A stretch of 64,000 nt of DNA. Source: CAG-841 sp963656825 (GTDB lineage: Bacteria; Bacillota; Clostridia; Oscillospirales; CAG-272). The DNA lies in assembly GCA_963656825.1 (NCBI GenBank), contig CAVKJG010000003.1, forward strand, positions 1 to 64,000, given 5' to 3'. Shown here in pieces: positions 43,301 to 49,560 of the stretch. Under the pieces are notes generated by a model that was not told the DNA's origin, did no database searches, and saw only the letters and a list, made by a program, of their open reading frames with translations. The position numbers and the translations under genes are program-made. The stretch's first letter is position 1. Every line of letters starts with the position of its first letter.

Positions 43301-44366
43301 CGCAGTATCTTGTTTCTACCTTTGCCTCTGTGTCTTTATAGCTTGATTTGTCATAGCTTACTATAACGTCGCCTTTTTTGTGGATAACGTTTCCGTCTGA
43401 ATCTGTCACGTCAGCAGGGTATGTAAGATATTCATGACCCGTGGGGGCGATAACTTCAACTTCGCCTACCTGCGCGCCACACTTTGTGCATACATCACCT
43501 ATCATTCCGTATGTGGTGCATGTAGCGGGGGTAACTGCTGTCTTTAATGTCTTGGAATGCTTTGCGGTTATGTTTTTCGCAACGGCTTCCTCGCTCATAA
43601 GTGTTGTAGCCGCTTTGTCCGAATATGCCTTGCCGCATTTGCAGACATAGTACGTTTCCGTAACGCCTTCTGACGTGCAGGTTGCGTCAACTTTCTTTAT
43701 TTCTGTAACATAGTCTTTGCATGCGTGAACAGGATATACGTTAACCTCGGTCTCTTTGCCGCATTCGCATACAGCTTTAGCTTTGCCGGGGTTATCCATT
43801 GTTGCGTCAGGGGCAACTTCCATGGAAGATATTTCGAACTTATGTGTATGAGTTTCGACCCCTGTGCAGCCTTCAACCGTGCATTTACGGGTTTTGCCCG
43901 TAGCTGTTTCTGTCCAAGCGCCCCATACGTGATCGCTTGTCTTAGCGATTTTCAGAGCCTCTTTAACGGCCACTCCATTGATCTGTCCGTCTTTATTCTC
44001 TACAGTTCCGTTGAGTCTGACTTTCTTGCATACAACACATTTTTCGTGTGCAAGAACGCCGTCTTCTCCGCATGTAGCGGGAACTTCTGCGACAAACTCG
44101 AATTCCTTGCAGTCGCCAAGCTGTTCTTTTATTTCGTCAATGAAATGCGCGCCGCAAATATCGCACGCATAAAGTGTGTAGCCGTTTTTGCCGCAGAGGG
44201 GCTCAGCGAACTCTTCCGGCGTGTACTTGCAGTTATCTTTTGTATGTACCGCGCCTGTGCCCGGGCATGTAACTTCAGCGTCCGCTGCGAAAAGCGTTAC
44301 CGCTGAGCCGAAGCACATGGTAAATGCAAGAAGCAATACAAGTACTCTTCTTAATTGTTTTTTCAT
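40386..44366 (-). CDS. Large secreted protein: Cys/His repeats, cohesin-like domain, dockerin
   Basis: 1326 residues from ATG 44366 (AGGAGG site; an in-frame TTG at 44390 is not needed). Signal peptide 1-29. Residues 30-1075 hold many irregular repeats with CxxC or CxxxC pairs and a trailing GH, related to those of the downstream gene. A cohesin-like domain spans about 1077-1255. The C-terminus (1261-1311) is a type I-like dockerin: two calcium loops, DIDGTGYVDIND and DLNKDGSVDQRD, each followed by a helix. No catalytic domain is recognised. Co-transcribed with the membrane-anchored cohesin-like protein, so the two may bind each other on the cell surface. Confidence 0.8.
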   Translation of the reverse strand: MKKQLRRVLVLLLAFTMCFGSAVTLFAADAEVTCPGTGAVHTKDNCKYTPEEFAEPLCGKNGYTLYACDICGAHFIDEIKEQLGDCKEFEFVAEVPATCGEDGVLAHEKCVVCKKVRLNGTVENKDGQINGVAVKEALKIAKTSDHVWGAWTETATGKTRKCTVEGCTGVETHTHKFEISSMEVAPDATMDNPGKAKAVCECGKETEVNVYPVHACKDYVTEIKKVDATCTSEGVTETYYVCKCGKAYSDKAATTLMSEEAVAKNITAKHSKTLKTAVTPATCTTYGMIGDVCTKCGAQVGEVEVIAPTGHEYLTYPADVTDSDGNVIHKKGDVIVSYDKSSYKDTEAKVETRYCVHVEKDTNDDYKDYRTYETDVLSSTHSISVIDENGVSITVNLADAVKAGEVKTTVEAEGHKAVAYTTPADCQHGAFTFWYCTNDNCSLEAKSYVEDYEWKLNGETVKKTYRTTDADYNALKVIPNAKGTEWSVATRNYVNTAGKTETVKVDGKDVTKQEEATAKDVHAVYTESAKTAATCIKAGVITGKCSCGTSVSVVLDKIAHVYELKKENEPTCSKTGKYTCTTEGCTATVEIPKLAFTPVTGVLTKTEHDAKVKAEGHNVSTKVTTQKTCTTDEITTATCTSCKKTWSYVSGAADGHKMPDGFTGGGYVLKKSSDGKKVEAYAVEEHYEYYANEAITVNSQSYAKGAKIGDGDVSAAGLASKTAAELTTLKITKKWVGAKTAAYFCAVCDEFIASETKNGGHTITTDGNGGAAKAAVHTAEKLEDGLKEGWYQCSVCNACILENGTSAVITAAHSWKDVAAKAATCTTEGYTKYKYCTVCGLESGKSVVSTTNHHDSKGVSTITVLGDYSEATAGKDCAAEKYVYNYCSACKTSWIDGYVAATAHDSKTTIKAVAATCTTSGNTAGTKCSVCGKNQVGGEVIPATGHEDAEGVFYPCNQKGRICQNATCKTSLYKAGTTDKNKTVANRIAFTKNEDHKATGSNIEIITETCTTAGGTVYTCDWCNTVYKVENPTAALGHDMQLSKTLVAATEVSGGKELWACARAGCDVTETVETPKLSDLKLNISVDNAVVAGAEIVESGKVKVTVSISSRDSAIWGTNFSVKYAAGMLSFVGFENASEGLFTMQANAVTRTEEKEVDEKKVTVKRETGEVKVVAYAEDNKETNKSENVNISGEVKLIDLYFNVVGDTNTTDENDGEKKENKTTTITISEAHGSTVDAESVTVAVADAEKEGNVTVKPIADIDGTGYVDINDLSKLLGLKNYRKYDAAADLNKDGSVDQRDFDLLYNYLSGEVTWDEIVVTLKAAE

Positions 44367-44433
44367 GAAAAATTTCCTCCTAATTTTCAAGGCGTTTACG
44401 CATTTGTATCGGGCGGATAATTTTCCTTATTTA

Positions 44434-44459
44434 CTACAAAAAAGTAGACATTTTTTTAA
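44434..44459. repeat. Recombination-site candidate IR-L (26 bp)
   Basis: Left arm CTACAAAAAAGT, centre AG (44446-44447), right arm ACATTTTTTTAA. An imperfect dyad with the size and AT-rich arm layout of a Hin/Gin-type site. It shares AAAAAAGTAGAC with IR-R in inverted orientation. Confidence 0.6.
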
Positions 44460-44560
44460 CGAAAGGTATTGACAAGAATGGCTATGTATGATATTCTTGA
44501 ATGGAACAATGGCGGTCAATCACGCATTGAAGGTCGGTATTTTCAGCGCTATAAAAAAGT
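44448..44560. other. Putative invertible promoter segment
   Basis: 113 bp between the centres of two inverted 26-bp sites, next to a serine recombinase gene. It contains a consensus promoter pointing to the plus strand, away from the surface operon, and no equally good promoter pointing at the operon. Inversion would turn that promoter toward ATG 44366, with a predicted leader near 140 nt. I read the present state as OFF. The apparent site centres are non-palindromic (AG versus CT), which would make inversion rather than deletion the outcome. Confidence 0.6.
44469..44497 (+). promoter_or_regulatory. Promoter inside the invertible segment
   Basis: TTGACA (44469-44474), 17 bp and TATTCT (44492-44497) with extended -10 TGA. 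The dyad CAAGAAT / ATTCTTG (44473-44479, 44493-44499) covers it and could be an operator or accessory protein site. Confidence 0.6.
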
Positions 44561-44574
44561 CTACTTTTTTATAG
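44549..44574. repeat. Recombination-site candidate IR-R (26 bp, perfect dyad)
   Basis: Arms CTATAAAAAAGT and ACTTTTTTATAG flank the central dinucleotide CT (44561-44562). The arms are perfect inverted repeats. It begins 6 bp beyond the recombinase stop, so it could also act as a weak terminator of that gene, the main alternative explanation for the dyad. Confidence 0.6.
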
Positions 44575-44580
44575 GCTTTT

Positions 44581-45177
44581 TTATTTTCCGCGGAATTTAC
44601 GGAGCTTATTGTAGAAAGTCGATATGCTCATATGGCATTTATCGGCAGCTTCAAAGGAGCTTACCTCGCCTTTCTGCCAGCTTTCAACTATCTCTCCGAA
44701 GTTGTCGGGGACGGGGATTTCGGGTCTTCCGAAGCGCACTCCGTTCATTTTTGCGGCGGCTATTCCCTGCGCCTGACGCTTTTTTATATTTTCGCGCTCG
44801 TTCTGCGCAACAAACGACAAAACCTGAAGAACTATATCGGAAAGAAACGTTCCCATAAGGTTTTTTCCGTTGCGCGTGTCGAGCAGCGGCATATCTATTA
44901 TTGAAATGTCTATCTTTTTTTCTTTGGTCAGAAATCTCCACTGTTCAAGTATTTCGTCATAATTGCGTCCGAGCCGGTCGATACTCAGCACAAACAATAC
45001 GTCCCCGCTCCGCATTGCGCGCACCATTTTTTTGTATCCCGGGCGATCAAAGCTTTTTCCGGATTGCTTGTCTATGTAAATTCTGCTCTCCGGCACGTCA
45101 AGCTTTCTCATTTCAACAAGCTGACGGCTTTCATTCTGATCATAGGACGACACCCTGACATACCCGTATGATTTCAT
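44581..45177 (-). CDS. Serine recombinase (resolvase/invertase family)
   Basis: 198 residues, the size of Hin/Gin invertases and gamma-delta resolvase. The N-terminal catalytic domain has YGYVRVSSYDQNESRQ, with the nucleophilic Ser in VRVSS and the paired arginines in LSIDRLGRNYDE near residue 68. A long helix (EILEQWRFLTKEKK, then QNERENIKKRQAQGI) leads to a C-terminal helix-turn-helix (FEAADKCHMSISTFYNKLRKF). The GGAAAGGAAA site precedes ATG 45177, and a minus-strand TATAAT lies at 45233-45228. No transposon genes or cargo flank it; its likely substrate is the dyad pair at 44434-44574. Confidence 0.9.
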   Translation of the reverse strand: MKSYGYVRVSSYDQNESRQLVEMRKLDVPESRIYIDKQSGKSFDRPGYKKMVRAMRSGDVLFVLSIDRLGRNYDEILEQWRFLTKEKKIDISIIDMPLLDTRNGKNLMGTFLSDIVLQVLSFVAQNERENIKKRQAQGIAAAKMNGVRFGRPEIPVPDNFGEIVESWQKGEVSSFEAADKCHMSISTFYNKLRKFRGK

Positions 45178-45345
45178 CTTGCCATTTCCTTTCCTTTGCT
45201 ATCTGTAAACGTACCTCCTTGGTGTGAATTATACACACAACCTGTAAATTATTCAGCACCAAAAGATAAAAAGTCACAAACAAATTACGAAAAATACAAA
45301 ATTATCTTCGCAAAATTCCACGAAAACAAAAACGTCCGTAACCAC

Positions 45346-45375
45346 AAAAACCCCGCCGTCAGCGGGGTTTTTGTT
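45346..45375. terminator. Terminator after the DUF896 gene
   Basis: AAAAACCCCGC / GCGGGGTTTTT with a 5-nt loop. The rest of 45178-45380 holds the recombinase leader and AT-rich sequence, with no gene. Confidence 0.85.
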
Positions 45376-45380
45376 ATGTT

Positions 45381-45599
45381 TCAATCAAGCTCTTTCTTCC
45401 GTATGTCCGAAAGCTTCTCTATTGTTCCGTCCGGACGTTTTATAACCGTATTTTCCAGCTGTCCGGCAAAGCTCGCGCGGAAACGTCTGCGGAATTCGTC
45501 GCGCAGCTTTATCTGCTCCGCTTTTTCCTCCTCGGTAAGTCCTTCCGATTTTTCCTTATGGGCAAGATCGTTTATTCTTCTTGTGAGTTCGTCTTTCAT
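45381..45599 (-). CDS. DUF896 (YnzC-like) small protein
   Basis: 72 residues from ATG 45599 (GGAAAGGAAGT site; an upstream in-frame start at 45635 is unsupported). The family pattern is clear: RINDLAHKEKSEGLTEEEK near the N-terminus, EQIKLRDEF, then QLENTVIKRPDGT. The DUF896 fold is a short helical hairpin, cytosolic and common in Firmicutes, of unknown biochemical role; the B. subtilis homologue YnzC lies near SOS genes. Monocistronic. Confidence 0.9.
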   Translation of the reverse strand: MKDELTRRINDLAHKEKSEGLTEEEKAEQIKLRDEFRRRFRASFAGQLENTVIKRPDGTIEKLSDIRKKELD

Positions 45600-45640
45600 T
45601 TCGGTACTTCCTTTCCGATTTATTTTATATAACATTGTGT

Positions 45641-45669
45641 ATTATATCACATATTGTTGTGACAATCAA
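45641..45669 (-). promoter_or_regulatory. Promoter for the DUF896 gene
   Basis: On the minus strand, TTGATT (45669-45664), 17 bp and TATAAT (45646-45641) with extended -10 TGA. Confidence 0.65.
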
Positions 45670-45686
45670 TCACTTTATCTGCCGTT

Positions 45687-46256
45687 TCAATTATTTTTTT
45701 GCAAAAGATATCCTGCGAAAAGATACGAACAGAATATCAGCAGCGCGGCGTTTTCCGCCGTGTAAAAAAATATATAAACGGCAAGCATCCAAAGGAAAAA
45801 CAGGCTTACCGCGGTTGTGAATTCAACAATTTTTTCTCCCACGCCTTCGCCGAGCAGAAACGATGCCGCCGAAGAAATTATTCTTCCGCCGTCAAGGGTC
45901 GCCATCGGAAGCATATTCACGGCAAGAGTTATCTCGGAAAACAGCCTTATGCTTTCCGCGCACGGAAAATATCGCGCGCAGATGATTATAAATATATTTT
46001 CAAGCGGTCCGGCAAAGGCAACAAGCACTTCCTCCGCATAAGATGACGGCTTCGATATTTTCATGCTTATTCCCACGGGCATAAGCGTGATTTTTTCTAT
46101 TCTTTTCCCGAGCAGAAGCGCCGCCGCTGCGTGTCCGATTTCGTGAAGCGCGGTCACGACTATAACCGAAAAGCTCTGCTGCTTCGGCATGGCAAAAAGA
46201 AGCAGAAAAATTCCCGCCGTGGCAAACGGGTGAACCGAAAAACGAGGCAGCTTCAT
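45687..46256 (-). CDS. SpoIVFB-like M50 site-2 protease
   Basis: A 189-residue intramembrane zinc metalloprotease. Catalytic HEIGH at residues 38-42 (HExxH) lies in a hydrophobic helix; the third ligand region is NMLPMATLDGGR near residue 113 (N-x-x-P-x-x-x-LDGG). It is short, with no CBS or PDZ domain, like SpoIVFB, the protease that cleaves pro-sigma-K. Pro-SigK is encoded at 52252-52944, so this is a reasonable processing enzyme, though other small M50 proteases exist. It overlaps the YtvI-like gene by 4 bp; GGAAAGGAAG precedes ATG 46256. Confidence 0.82.
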   Translation of the reverse strand: MKLPRFSVHPFATAGIFLLLFAMPKQQSFSVIVVTALHEIGHAAAALLLGKRIEKITLMPVGISMKISKPSSYAEEVLVAFAGPLENIFIIICARYFPCAESIRLFSEITLAVNMLPMATLDGGRIISSAASFLLGEGVGEKIVEFTTAVSLFFLWMLAVYIFFYTAENAALLIFCSYLFAGYLLQKNN

Positions 46257-47281
46257 AACGGCTTCCTTTCCTTTTTATTCTTTATAACGGCTGCGGTAAG
46301 CGAAACGGCAAGCGGAGAAAGCACTGCGCCCGCTCCGCCGAAAAGCTTTATTCCGGCATATATCGCAAAAAGAGAAAGCACCGGCGGAACTCCCGCGCCC
46401 TCGCCGATCAGCTTCGGCTCAAGCACCTGTCTTGCAAGCACGGTAATTCCCCACAATACCATAAGGAAAAGCGACGTCCTTTTTTCGCCGGAAAGAAACG
46501 ATACGGCGGCATACGGCACAAGTATTATACCCGTTCCCACCGCAGGAAGCGCGTCAAGGATCGCTACTGTGACCGCCAGCGCAAGTGAATATCTTACGCC
46601 CATAACCGAAAGCCCGAGATAAAGCAGAGAAAACATAAAAAACGCTATAAGCGTCTCAGCGCAAAAGGCTTTCCATACGGCTTTCGTCGCGCCGGTTTTT
46701 ATTTTTCCCGTCGGAAAATACTTTTTTGCAAGCGCTGAAATTTCGTCAAATCCAAAGCAAAGCATTATTCCGGAAGAAATCGCAACAAACGAAAAAAGCA
46801 GAATCGCAGGCACTCCCGCCGCAATTTTCCCGAGCAATGACGACGCCGCCGAAAACATCGAATCGGTAAGTTTTTTCACAAGCGCCGCAATTATTTCTCC
46901 GGTTTCATCGTCATTGCCGCCGAATATTTTTTCGGAAATAAAATCGGGCAAAAGCTTCAGCTTTCCGAGCAAAGCGCTTATTTTTCCTTCGTCGCGCCGC
47001 CACGCAAGGTACATTTCGCCCAGCTGCCCGTATATCATTCTGCCGGCAAGAGCGATAATTCCTATCAGCATTGCGTAGATAAGCACAGAGATAAATGCCG
47101 CCATCCGTTTTTTAGCGGTGCTTTTATGAAATCCGAGCTTTTCGGCGCTTTTTACGGAAAAAAACGCCACGGCAAAACCGACGGCGAAGGGCGCGAGCGG
47201 CTCCAAAAAAATTTTCATTCCGAAAGTCACGGCGCAAGCCGTCAAAACTGCCGTCACCGCTGACTTTTTCTCCTTCGGCAT
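46253..47281 (-). CDS. AI-2E family permease (YtvI-like)
   Basis: A 342-residue membrane protein with about eight hydrophobic segments and the family's C-terminal core (ILDALPAVGTGIILVPYAA, LEPKLIGEGAGVPP near 285-310). PF01594 members include the sporulation membrane protein YtvI. The transported substrate is unknown. Start ATG 47281 with GAGAGGTGAAG. Being in one operon with the SpoIVFB-like protease supports a sporulation link. Confidence 0.82.
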   Translation of the reverse strand: MPKEKKSAVTAVLTACAVTFGMKIFLEPLAPFAVGFAVAFFSVKSAEKLGFHKSTAKKRMAAFISVLIYAMLIGIIALAGRMIYGQLGEMYLAWRRDEGKISALLGKLKLLPDFISEKIFGGNDDETGEIIAALVKKLTDSMFSAASSLLGKIAAGVPAILLFSFVAISSGIMLCFGFDEISALAKKYFPTGKIKTGATKAVWKAFCAETLIAFFMFSLLYLGLSVMGVRYSLALAVTVAILDALPAVGTGIILVPYAAVSFLSGEKRTSLFLMVLWGITVLARQVLEPKLIGEGAGVPPVLSLFAIYAGIKLFGGAGAVLSPLAVSLTAAVIKNKKERKPL

Positions 47282-47303
47282 AATTCTTCACCTCTCTCGT
47301 TAT

Positions 47304-47333
47304 ATTTTAACATTCGGTTAATTTTATTGACAA
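47304..47333 (-). promoter_or_regulatory. Promoter for the YtvI-like/M50 operon
   Basis: On the minus strand, TTGTCA (47333-47328), 18 bp and TAAAAT (47309-47304). Its -35 overlaps the -35 of the divergent promoter at 47327-47355, so the two should compete for polymerase. Confidence 0.5.
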
Positions 47334-47355
47334 AACGCCCCGATTGTGATATCAT
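47327..47355 (+). promoter_or_regulatory. Promoter for the LRR lipoprotein
   Basis: TTGACA (47327-47332), 17 bp and TATCAT (47350-47355) with extended -10 TGA. The leader is about 47 nt. Confidence 0.65.
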
Positions 47356-47408
47356 TGATGTGTATACAGGCTTACAGCTGAATATTTTTAATGAGGATAG
47401 ATAAATAT

Positions 47409-48176
47409 ATGAAAAAATTTGCTGCTTTATTTCTTGTTCTTACGTTTATAGTTGCCTGCGCGGCAGCCTGCAAAAAGAATCCCGCCAACCCCGATGTGAC
47501 CGTCGGAACAACTACAACGGAATCCGCCGCGACAACCGGCACCAAGGGCACGGAGACCACCGAAACGACTCCCGCTGAAACGACAACGACCTCCGCCGCA
47601 AGATTTACGGAAGTAAAGGACGGCGATTTCTCTTACAGAATACTCAAGGATGACGACGGCAAATATTACGCCGTGGCAGTTATCAACTGGTCGGGAAGCG
47701 ACGAAGCGCTCGTTGTCCCCTCCACATACACATACAAGGGTACAACCTATGATATAACGACAATAGGCGTTCTCGGTAATATCGGCGGCAGTAACGGACT
47801 TATGTCGGTAAAGGAGCTTACCATTCCGTCAACGGTCAAAACAATAAATTCCGTTGCCTTTTTCAGTGCGCTCAAGCTTGAAAAAATCAACTTCTCCGAA
47901 GGTCTTGAATCCATCGGCGAAATGGCTTTCTGGCTTTGCGGAAGCCTTAAAGAACTTACTCTTCCCTCAACGCTTAAAGAGATCGGTCAGAATGCTTTTC
48001 AGGGTTGCGAATCGATAGAATCCATAACGGTTCCCTCCTCCGTAACGACGATAGGCGCGGGCGCGTTCTCCGGCTGCTCGTCGCTCAAAACGATAACTCT
48101 TCCCGAAGCGTTCCGCGCTCAGGAAGCCGAGCTTTTCAACGGCTCTCCAAACGTCCAGATAACCTACGTCGGCTGA
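47409..48176 (+). CDS. BspA-type leucine-rich repeat lipoprotein
   Basis: 255 residues from ATG 47409 (GAGGATAG upstream; ATG 47391 in the same frame has no site). Signal peptide with lipobox-like FIVAC near residue 16; Thr/Ser-rich linker (about 30-62); then a beta domain and four to five LRR_5 repeats of the BspA/Treponema type, of the form L-K-E-L-T-I-P-S-T-V-K-T-I (about 135-245). Such proteins are surface adhesins or interaction modules. Monocistronic; terminated by the hairpin at 48191. Confidence 0.85.
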   Translation: MKKFAALFLVLTFIVACAAACKKNPANPDVTVGTTTTESAATTGTKGTETTETTPAETTTTSAARFTEVKDGDFSYRILKDDDGKYYAVAVINWSGSDEALVVPSTYTYKGTTYDITTIGVLGNIGGSNGLMSVKELTIPSTVKTINSVAFFSALKLEKINFSEGLESIGEMAFWLCGSLKELTLPSTLKEIGQNAFQGCESIESITVPSSVTTIGAGAFSGCSSLKTITLPEAFRAQEAELFNGSPNVQITYVG

Positions 48177-48190
48177 TTGACAAAAAATAT

Positions 48191-48241
48191 CACCCCTTCA
48201 TAACATGGAAAGACGACCATGTTGTAAAGGGGTGTTTTTTT
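48191..48241 (+). terminator. Terminator whose 3' arm carries the next gene's ribosome binding site
   Basis: An 18-bp stem with one mismatch: CACCCCTTCATAACATGG (48191-48208) pairs with 48217-48234 around AAAGACGA, followed by seven T. The right arm ends in AAAGGGGTG, the Shine-Dalgarno of the LysM-GH18 gene, whose TTG start (48240) uses the last bases of the T-run. Folding would both end transcription and hide the site. Confidence 0.8.
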
Positions 48242-49520
48242 GTCTTTATATACAGTAAAATCGGGCGATTCTCTGTACTCGATAGCAAAAGCCTACGGCT
48301 CGTCGCCTGCGCTGATAGCCGAATGGAACGGACTTTCCGCTCCCTATCCGCTTGCGGTCGGACAGTCGCTTCTGATTCTTTCTCCCGTCCGGACGCACAC
48401 CGTCGCGCGCGGAGATACCGTGTTTTCCGTATGCTCGCGCTACGGAATAACGCAAAACGAGCTTTTCCGCAAAAATCCTTCTCTGTGCGGCGGATATGTT
48501 CCGCTTTCTGTGGGGCAGACGCTCGTCACGGAATTTGCAGAAAAACCGGACGATAAAATGTTTTCCTACGCATACGCCTATACTTTTATAGAGGAGCGTA
48601 TTCTGCGGCAGACGCTTCCGTATCTGTCCGCGCTTGCGCCGTTTACCTACGGCTTTACACCGGACGGCACTCTGCTTTCTCTGTCCGATTCAAAGCTGCT
48701 TTCGGCTTGCCGCGACTACGGCACAACGCCGCTTATGCATCTTTCGACGCTCACCGAAAGCGGCGGATTTTCAAACGAGCTTGCAAGCGGACTTTTCTCT
48801 TCCGAACAGGCGCAGGAAAATCTTATAGGCGAAATCATAACCGAAATGACGGAAAAGGGCTACGGCGGACTTGATATCGATTTTGAATTTGTCTTTGCCT
48901 ATGACGCCGAAGCGTATGCGGATTTCATCGCAAAGGCAAGGGCTGCGCTTGCGCCCTACGGCTATACCGTTTATGCGGCGCTCGCGCCGAAAACCTCCGC
49001 CTCGCAGTCCGGACTTTTGTACGAGGGACATCTTTACGATAAAATAGGCGCAGCGGCGGACAGGGTTTTTCTTATGACCTACGAATGGGGGTACACCTAC
49101 GGTCCGCCGATGGCGGTAGCGCCGATAAACGCCGTGCGTCGCGTGCTTGATTATGCCGTAACGGAGATTCCTCCAGAAAAAATCATTATGGGAATTCCGA
49201 ATTACGCATACGACTGGACGCTTCCCTACAAATCGGGAGAAACGCGCGCAAGGCTGATATCAAACGAGGAAGCCGTGAGAACAGCAATCCAAAACAACGC
49301 CGAAATAAAATTTGACGAAACGGCTCGGTCGCCTTATTTCAATTATTATTCGGACGGCAGACAGCACGAGGTATGGTTTGAAGATCCGCGCTCGATAGAA
49401 GCGAAGCTTTCGCTTCCGAAGGAATACGGATTTTTCGGCGTGGGCTATTGGAACGCAATGCGTCCGTTCAATTCAAACTGGCTGATTCTTTCTCAGATAT
49501 ACGGAGTAAACCCACTGTAA
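48240..49520 (+). CDS. LysM-GH18 spore cortex hydrolase (SleL/YaaH-like)
   Basis: A 426-residue protein with two LysM domains (about 2-45, YTVKSGDSLYSIAKAYG; and 50-95, HTVARGDTVFSVCSRYG) and a GH18 catalytic domain (about 110-420) with the catalytic motif GLDIDFEFV (DxDxE) near residue 205. It matches the SleL/YaaH class of germination N-acetylglucosaminidases; no signal peptide is seen, typical for proteins assembled into spore integument. Start TTG 48240 is chosen because the first LysM begins at residue 4 and AAAGGGGTG lies 5 bp upstream; no other start is available. Confidence 0.87.
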   Translation: MSLYTVKSGDSLYSIAKAYGSSPALIAEWNGLSAPYPLAVGQSLLILSPVRTHTVARGDTVFSVCSRYGITQNELFRKNPSLCGGYVPLSVGQTLVTEFAEKPDDKMFSYAYAYTFIEERILRQTLPYLSALAPFTYGFTPDGTLLSLSDSKLLSACRDYGTTPLMHLSTLTESGGFSNELASGLFSSEQAQENLIGEIITEMTEKGYGGLDIDFEFVFAYDAEAYADFIAKARAALAPYGYTVYAALAPKTSASQSGLLYEGHLYDKIGAAADRVFLMTYEWGYTYGPPMAVAPINAVRRVLDYAVTEIPPEKIIMGIPNYAYDWTLPYKSGETRARLISNEEAVRTAIQNNAEIKFDETARSPYFNYYSDGRQHEVWFEDPRSIEAKLSLPKEYGFFGVGYWNAMRPFNSNWLILSQIYGVNPL

Positions 49521-49560
49521 AAAATATGCGGAAAGCAGACAGCTTTCCGCATATTTTATT
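49521..49560. terminator. Shared terminator between convergent genes
   Basis: AAAATATGCGGAAAGC (49521-49536) / GCTTTCCGCATATTTT (49542-49557) with a 5-nt loop. It lies between the GH18 gene and the ThrE gene on minus, overlapping the latter's stop. Confidence 0.9.

Noticed and set aside
44581..45177. Transposon or integrative element resolvase
   Set aside because: No transposase, conjugation genes, cargo or long terminal repeats flank the gene; only the two inverted 26-bp sites do.
45178..45222. Leader peptide before the recombinase, suggested by an extra AAGGAGGT
   Set aside because: No start codon at proper spacing follows; the only tiny frame is three codons long.
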